Assembly (NCBI RefSeq): GCF_932526225.1
Contig: NC_064045.1
Span: forward strand, 11,190,022 to 11,254,021
Reading direction: 5' to 3'
DNA from: Nematostella vectensis
Taxonomy: Eukaryota; Cnidaria; Anthozoa; Actiniaria; Edwardsiidae
DNA: 64,000 bases
A program made the position numbers and the translations under genes. Positions within the stretch are counted from its first letter, which is position 1. Each line of letters starts with the position of its first letter. This document shows positions 46,701 to 55,700 of this stretch, piece after piece. The notes under the pieces were generated by a model, which was not told the DNA's origin, did not search any database, and saw nothing but the letters and a program-made list of their open reading frames with translations.

Positions 46701-49700
46701 AAGAAGTGGCTGGTTGGTAACACGATCGTAACCATCACTACATCCGGGACCTCAATCGAGCCTGATGGTATCTGCGACAACTGCTACGCCCTCCGCGATA
46801 AGATCTCCCGCCAAATGCAGCTTCCCGCTGACACGAGTCTGCAATCGCGGCGCCGGCGCAGTAGAGAAAACATCTTGGATAAGAACCTGACAAAAAGCGA
46901 TGCGTCAGGGGGTGGAAGCCCATCGGGCATTAGAATACAGCCTCCCCCGGAATCGTCTGCTTCTAGCCTACCAAGTACTGACGGAACAGGGGGGACCAAG
47001 GCTGAACGCACCTTGAATGAAAAGGCAGGCAAAGAAAGACCAAAGACGCCGGAGCCACAGGGGACTGGGGAGAGCACGACGCCAAGCACGCAAGGTATGA
47101 CGGGTATCTTGTAACTCAGCTACTCGGTAACTCAACTACTACCAGATTATAATTCGTGTGCATTATTTTGGCAACTTTTTAAAAAAACTGTTTTGTGCAA
47201 TTTATCAATTTTTGTAGCGGAGTCGTAGGCCGATTTACCTTCTACGACTAGAGTTGTTGGAGTGTCACGGGCAAGTCGTATACGACTAAATCGTGCTGTC
47301 TAAATCGGCCTTAACATGCCTTTTTTATTAGGACTGGTTGACTATCATTGCGTCTGTCAAGGCTGGGCAGAGATATTTATCCGAAAAGCCAGCGGTAATG
47401 TGTCATGGGTCATGCGCTTAGAAAACCGGCCGGCAGGCCCCTTGGTAGGCGCACAAGGGACGGACGGTGACATTTTCACGGGCGTCATGGACGACAAGCA
47501 CGTCAAAGAATGTAAGTATGAAATGTTTTTTGGATGTTATATTATGGATTTCTTGGATGGTCTTTTAAGATATTCCAGGAGTTTATTTGATGTCATTATA
47601 TGATGTGTCAAGGATTTCGTGGTCTTTCATTCTTGTCAGACTCGTTACCACCAGGTGATAAAACCCTGCTGAAAGTGCGAACGAAAAGCCGAGAAGTACT
47701 AGGTTCCGGTGCTGACAGTGATACACTCCTTATTGACCTTATAAGGAAGGATTCGAGAGATTCTGGATCACGTGACACAACACTAAGCCCCGAGGAGAGC
47801 GGTAAGGGATTTCAGTCACAAGCTCAATGTCGATGTAAGAGGACTGGGGCGAGTACATGGAAACGAGGCTCCCGTCTACATACAGTAGATACCGATATTA
47901 CGTTTCCACCAATGCCCATAATCACAGCAATTGTGTACGAGAACTTATAGACACGAGAATGTTTTCCATCGCTTCATGGCGGCCCAAGAGCGAAGCTCGC
48001 GGACGATAAAACGATGGAAAATTTTGAGTCTTCAAATTTTTGTACGGCCCATTGACAAGAGAAATAAGATATTTATTATAAAGCGTGATAAGAAAATGTC
48101 TCATCGCAAAGTGTAATGCGTTGATTCTGAGTGAGCTTTATGATAAGTTCTCTTATTTTGGAATTGAACGCCTCTTGCGCCCCATAAGCTTTCTCAATGA
48201 CGAATGTAACGCCGTGTTTTGTTGTTCACTTTATAACCTAGGCCAATGACAGTAAGCGTTCGTAAATCCTTCAATATGACGCTTTTCCTCGCAACCTGTT
48301 ACGCCTTACTTATGCAAACCATTACCCCTTACTGCAAGGTGTCTTTTCAGCAGAGGCGAAGACACAATTGGGCAATGACGTCATTAATGCTCAGGTCCAG
48401 TCTCCCTCCAATGACCATCAATTGGATCAGATCCTGCTGACTCCACAAGACGGTGCCAGCTCATCCCCCGGCATACCTTGCGACTCTACAAGCTCAGATG
48501 GCTTACCGTCAAGGCCAAGGTTACTTAGTGCCAGTCCCCGGCGCGGTCCTTATGCTATCCGGGTAAGAAGAAAAGGCCAAACCGACGAATGTTCTAGTGC
48601 CGCAATTAAATATATGCAAATTTGCTTACTTTAATTGGTTTAGTTCACAAATCGGTCTAGGTGGCCACGGTAGCACGGTTCGCACGGTAAAACTGTCAAG
48701 ATGGCCACGTTAGCGCACGTCGCACTGTAAAACTGTCAAGGTGGCCACGGTAGCGCACGTCGCACTGTAAAACTGTCAAGGTGGCCACGGTAGCGCACGT
48801 CGCACTGTAAAACTGTCAAGGTGGCCACGGTAGCGCACGTCGCACGGTAAAACAGTCAAGTTGGCCACGGTAGCGCACGTCGCACGGTAAAACTGTTTAG
48901 GTGGCCACGGTAGTGCACGCCGCTCTGTAAAACTGTCAAGGTGGCCACGGTAACGCACGTCGCACGGTAAAACAGTCAAGGTGGCTACGGTAGCGCACGT
49001 CGCACTGTAAAACAGTCAAGGTGGCCACGGTAGCGCACGTCGCACGGTAAAACAGTCAAGGTGGCCACGGTAGCGCACGTCGCACGGTAAAACTGTTTAG
49101 GTGGCCACGGTAGCGCACGTCGCACGGTAAAACAGTCAAGGTGGCCACGGTAGCGCACGTCGCACGGTAAAACTGTTTAGGTGGCCACGGTAGTGCACGT
49201 CGCATGGTAAAAGTGTCAAGGTGGCCACGGTAGCGCACGTCGCACGGTAAAACAGTCAAGGTGGCCACGCTAGCGCACGTCGCACGGTAAAACTGTTTAG
49301 GTGGCCACGGTAGCGCACGTCGCACGGTAAAACAGTCAAGGTTGCCACGGTAGCGCACGTCGCACGGTAAAACTGTTTAGGTGGCCACGGTAGTGCACGT
49401 CGCATGGTAAAAGTGTCAAGGTGGTCACGGTAGCGCACGTCGCACGGTAAAACAGTCAAGGTGGCGACGGTAGCGCACGTCGCACTGTAAAACAGTCAAG
49501 GTGGCCACGGTAGCGCACGTCGCACGGTAAAACAGTCAAGGTGGCCACGGTAGCGCACGTCGCACGGTAAAACTGTTTAGGTGGCCACGGTAGCGCACGT
49601 CGCACGGTAAAACAGTCAAGGTGGCCACGGTAGCGCACGTCGCACGGTAAAACAGTCAAGGTGGCCACGGTAGCGCACGTCGCACGGTAAAACTGTTTAG

Positions 49701-52700
49701 GTGGCCACGGTAGTGCACGTCGCATGGTAAAAGTGTCAAGGTGGCCACGGTAGCGCACGTCGCACGGTAAAACAGTCAAGGTGGCCACGGTAGCGCACGT
49801 CGCACGGTAAAACTGTTTAGGTGGCCACGGTAGTGCACGCCGCTCTGTAAAACTGTCAAGGTGGCCACGGTAGCGCACGTCGCACGGTAAAACAGTCAAG
49901 GTGGCCACGGTAGCGCACGTCGCACTGTAAAACAGTCAAGGTGGCCACGGTAGCGCACGTCGCACGGTAAAACAGTCAAGGTGGCCACGGTAGCGCACGT
50001 CGCACGGTAAAACTGTTTAGGTGGCCACGGTAGTGCACGTCGCATGGTAAAAGTGTCAAGGTGGCCACGGTAGCGCACGTCGCACGGTAAAACAGTCAAG
50101 GTGGCCACAGTAGTGCACGTCGCACGGTAAAACAGTCAAGGTGGCCACGGTAGCGCACGTCGCACGGTAAAACTGTTAATGTGGCCACGGTAGCGCGCGT
50201 CGTACGGTAAAACTGTTTAGGTGGCCACGGTAGTGCACGTCGCACGGTAAAACAGTCAAGGTGGCCACGGTAGCGCACGTCGCACGGTAAAACAGTCAAG
50301 GTGGCCACGCTAGCGCACGTCGCACGGTAAAACTGTTTAGGTGGCCACGGTAGTGCACGTCGCATGGTAAAACTGTCAAGGTGGCCACGGTAGCGCGCGT
50401 CGCACAGTAAAAGTGTCAATGTGGCCTCGTTAGCGCGGGTCGCACTGTAACTGTCAAGGTGGCCATGATAGCTCGCGTCGCATGGTTAAAGTGTCAATGC
50501 GGTCACGTTAGCGCGCGTCCCACTATAACAGGATTCCACTGTAGTTTCGTCTAGGACAAAGAGATTTGGGAAACACTGCATTTTATGATTGTTTGCCATT
50601 GATTTTCTGCAGATGGCCCGTAATTCAGAGTGCCAGGAACATGTAGAGGAACTGCGATCTCCAGAAGGTAGGTTTACTGCGGTTTTCAATATCTTGCCCG
50701 ACGCCTTCTGGCTTCCGTCATTAAAAGCCTTTAAAGCATTTTCATTGGCCATCACTGAAATCACGTCACCTCTCTGCAAGGCCCTGACCAATCAAAAAGT
50801 ACCAAATGTAATCCCATTAGTTTGATTGACGTAAGCCAGAAGGCGGTTTAGAAGTTGGAAATTAGATATCAACAGGAATTCGTCGAAAATTGAATATCAT
50901 ATAAAGTAATGACCTGGTATTATATCAAAAGTTACGTGACATCTGATATTTCTAATATGCGTTCACGAGGAAAAAGGAAATCCTTGTATTTTGAAACACA
51001 TTCTTTTGTGGCACAATGTTATTAGGACACATTTTCAAATGCCCGAGAAAGGAAACAGTTTTTTTTTTATGGTGTCCTGATTGTCATGATCTAGTTAGAA
51101 GTAAATACTATTCCGATTCCTTCCATGAAAGCTGTACTCGATTTTTTTAAATTCACCCCTCTGTCACTCCCGTCACCCCCAACACATACCATACCCGCGC
51201 AACACCTCCACTCGGACAACCCTACACCTTCCATCACTCCTCTGTTACCCTTCACCTTTGTGATGGTACCCTTAGGTTCCATCTTCATCCCAAACAACCC
51301 TACGCCTTTCTGATGGTGCAGCTCTTAGGGGATGTCCCCCCACGATCCTATGCCATTTACATGATGCATCCCTTAGTGGCATTCCCTACCCGAACAACCC
51401 TACGCCTTTCTGATGATGCATCCCTTAGTGGCATTCCCTACCCGAACAACCCTACGCCTTTCTGATGGTGCAGCCCGTAGCGGCGGTCAGATTGAATGCG
51501 TAGCACCACTGACATGATGCTTGCTTTTACTAGAACCCCCGCAAACAGCACGACGACAGCTTTTATTCGAGAAGGTAATTGATACGTTTTTATTTAGCAG
51601 TCACTAGTTTGTAGTGAAGTGTTTTTTAATGGAAGCATTGAATGAGTGTAGGTACAATGGTGCAGAGTTTTCCCAGTTGGATTGCGTCTTCATCAAGTTT
51701 GTTAAAATGTTAAAGAAAAGATAGATAGTTTATTTTAAGAAATTGAATTGCGGCGAATAGGATAAAAGAAGATCGATCTATGGAGATCTCTTTACTTGGA
51801 ACTTCGAAAACTGTCTTCAGTACTGATGTGTTCTTATAAAACAGGTATCATTAAGCATTCTGTGTTCGTCGGGAGGCTAACGGCTCTTCTACAAGTGAAG
51901 CAATGAAATACTATGGCACCACTCTTTAAGAGAAACCTCTTTATAGGACCCTTCTCCACTATGGCACCACTCTTTAAGAGAAACCTCTTTATAGGACCCT
52001 TCTCCGATAAAATAAACATGTTCTGTAAGTTTTGACCTAATTTAAAAGGATATTCTGTTCATCAGAACAGTTTTCTTAAACTCAATAGGGTGTGTACGTA
52101 TTAACGGGGTTCCGTTGTAATAAAACAGTTTATCTTATCCCAACGGTGCACTTATTAATCGGATTTCACTGTATTTTGCAGCCTGAGCTCGGTGTGTCGC
52201 CGGCGGAATATGAGCCCATCTCGCCGACAAAGATATTGCGCACCATCAGAAGCGAGTCCAACATCCGGGATAGTCACCCCGCTGACAGCAAAGTATTGTC
52301 GTCTTCGGAAATGTACAGGGTACGTGAAATTATCACAGCGTGAGGTCACGTGAGGGCGATGTTTTGCTTCTATGGAGCTCTCATTGTCCAATACACAACA
52401 AGGTTCAACATACGAAATGTTTTCAGTTAGTCCAACACACAGGGTACCCAGACTCCAAATTATCATTGGCGCACCTGCACAACGCGTAGATCTAAGCAAT
52501 ACATATTCATAAACTCAAATCCCTTGTACTGAGATCTGATTGGTCCAACAATCACCACGTGACCCCCTCTTGACAACATGCTCTATTTTGCTTGGTTCAA
52601 CAGTTGGCAAGTGACGAAGAAGTGCAGACTGTTCCTGGAGACGTAGTCAGCGGTGGTGAGTTGCTTACAAATTGTCTTACAACTATTACTCAACCTCCGG

Positions 52701-55700
52701 TACAGTATAAAGGGAAATAAACGGTGCAAATGCTTGTGGATTCTACAGAAACCCGCTGGTATTTGGAAACCGTTTGTTTAAAATCAAAGCTTTCACTGTA
52801 TCTATGAGTTCTTAGTGCAAGTGACCTGCGGGCGTAGTGGAGTTCGAAACTGGATTAAAGTGAGGTGTCCTTACAAAGCGTGTCTCCGTAGAGCGAAACC
52901 AACCACGGTCCTGTGTGGTTTTCAGCCAGCCTTATTTTGAATAGACCGTTTTCACGAAATTGCGCGCGCATCCAAAATACTACAGACTGGCGGGTCGCAG
53001 CTGGTCCAAAATGGTGGAATTTGACTCCAAACTCCGCGAAAGAAGCACTTTGACAGCATTTTCTATAGCTTTGTCTGTAAACTCCACGTCGTATGTCATT
53101 TTGTATCAGCGGTGGCCCGCCAGTCTGTGGCATTTTGGATGCGCGGGCAACAACGTGAAAACGGTCTTTTATGGATTGCCTTGCAAATGGATCAGGTGGG
53201 AATCGAACGTTGCGTATGGAAATGCGGTAAAAGCGTAGAATGTCTGCAAATCTAATCTATATTTCCATTTACTCTTTATTCTGTTATTCTATTCTCTTAG
53301 GTAACCAGCTAAACACATCGGACACAGTCGTCCGACGTCCCATTCTAGGCCAACTAAGAACCAAGGCGCAGAGACCTAAATCACTTCCGGGAGATTTCGG
53401 ATCCGGCCTTGGCGCCCAAGCTCTTCTACAAGACCCTGAAAGCCACACAGAAGTCAGTCACCCAAAAGATGGCCACGCAAAGTCACGCAATCCGCCTCAC
53501 GTGAAAGAAAACAAACCAGGCAAAGTAAACTCGGGTGGGAACTTGGCCGTAGGAAACGTCACTTCCGCTGCTGTTCACATGACCCGTGAGTCACGTTCGG
53601 CGACGTCCAGTCCTCTCTCGCCCAAGAAGACAAAGCTGCATAAGTCCTCCAGCCTGAGCGCTCCCAAGGGGCAGGAGCCCGAGCGACGACAAAAGCCTGG
53701 GAACGACCCTCGCACGGCACGCAGTGCACACGTGTTGATTGACAGATCTGACGGATTGGAGGCGGGGCAGCTGTCACGTGCTCAGAAGAGCTCTTCTTCG
53801 CCTGAGCTGTCGTCACCAACACTTGGGAGAAGTGAGTAGCTGGCTAAAAGGCCATTCCAGCTATAAGTTTGCGCACGCATAACCATAGAAACCTACCTCA
53901 ACTACCAGAATGCAGCGCGCGCTTTTTTAAGCTTACATCAAACGAAGCGCGCGTTGCATGCCGGTAGTTGAGGTTCCCATGGTGAGTGCGCGCGCATGCT
54001 TATAGCTGGAATGGCCTACGAGCTTGATTATTATTCTTTAGTTCCTGTTATAGATTGACATTAAATTCTCTGATCCCTCTCTGAAGACTCGCTTACTGGA
54101 GCTTGACTGCGCGTTGGCTATCTAATGTGTCAGGTTACGACCATAAAGGGCCTGGTGCCCATAGTAGGGACCTTAAGATACACGATGGCAGAGAGTACGA
54201 CGGCGCACACGCAAAATGTCACAGCACACTTCCACATTTCTCTTCTAGCGCGCTGAGAAATAAAACGTTCGCGCCCATTTCAGACTTTTCGCCGTCATGA
54301 ATCTGAAGTTCTGTAATATTTTATCCGAATAAGGGCAAGGAAATAATAATAATAAACTGTATTACATTTCCTACAAGGGCTTTGCCCTTACAAACGAGTT
54401 GTTTTTTTTTTAAGGCAAAGGTGCAGTAACAAAGATGTGAATGTGGGCGCCAGACCAGAGAATAACGGAAAATAAAATCTTTCAATGAAAATAAGCCCTT
54501 CTGACAAAGAAATCCTCTGGCTGATTTGTATGCGCTGCATAAGTTGGTTTTCATTGTTATTTCGCCGCCAAAAGCCGAAGCGCTCGCTAATTTGTCACTA
54601 TAAAGTCAAGTGATCTCTTAGAGCAAGTTTATTATTTGACCTTGATAACACTTACTTTTCGACTAACTGTCGTCTGACCTAAAACCGCAAACCCAAACTA
54701 AATGCATTACCGTTTCATTCTCAGCGGGTACATTTTCTCGTCCTGAGACAAACAGGACCCCGGGACGTTCAGGCAATACATCAGGGAACACCTCAGACAC
54801 TGAGGTCCCCCTCAGCCGAGACCCTCCTCAATTAGTGCCTGCCGCAGAGTCGTACAGGTACCCGCTGGACCCAAGCTTCTTGTTTCTTCAACTCTACCAC
54901 AGCGCTTTCCTGGGCTCTACTCAAGACAAGCCCGTGCCCCTCCCGGACAGTGAGGTGAGTACTTCCCCTACTGTACACACCGCCCAGAAGGGTTCGGACG
55001 GTAACGGGGTAAGCGAACAGTTGGCCCGATCCTTAAGGTGGTCGCTATGAGATACCATTGTATTTGAAAGTATAGATATTTAATAAAGTGTACCTCTTTT
55101 AAGCGGCCACTTGGTCCGATCCTTAAGGTGGTCGCTATGAGGTACCATTGTATTTGAAAGTGTAGATGTTTAATACAGTGTACCTCTTTTAAGCGGCCAC
55201 TTGGCCCGATCCTTAAGGTGGTCGCTATGAGGTACCATTGTATCTGAAAGTGTAGATATTTAATACAGTGGTACTTCTTTTAAACGACCACTTGGCCCGA
55301 TCCTTAAGGTGGTCGCTATGAGGTACCATTGTATCTGAAAGTGTAGATATTTAATACAGTGGTACTTCTATTAAACGGCCACTTGGCCCGATCCTTATTT
55401 CTGTATTGTTTTAGTTAACTTTGAAATTCATTTTCTCCGGGCCCCATGAATCGTATTATTTCCAATTTCTGAGCGTTTTATATGGCATTTACGATGTCCC
55501 TTCCTTCGCCCCCAATGGCGATAAAAGTGGAAGGATAGGAACGCCTTAATGTTGAACTTTTTTTCTCAGGTCGTTGAGCGCGCCGTTAAGTGCCTAGACC
55601 GTATCCCTCCATACGACACGCACAAGATCGGCGTGATCTACGTGGGCGAGGGCCAGCATGATGTCGAGACTGCCATCCTGAGGAACGTGTACGGGTCCGC

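Noticed and set aside
48776-50419. Series of minus-strand ORFs of 67-150 aa with [15 protein letters not shown] repeats
   Set aside because: They are translations of a 40-bp satellite inside a TSC2 intron; frames stay open only because of the repeat.
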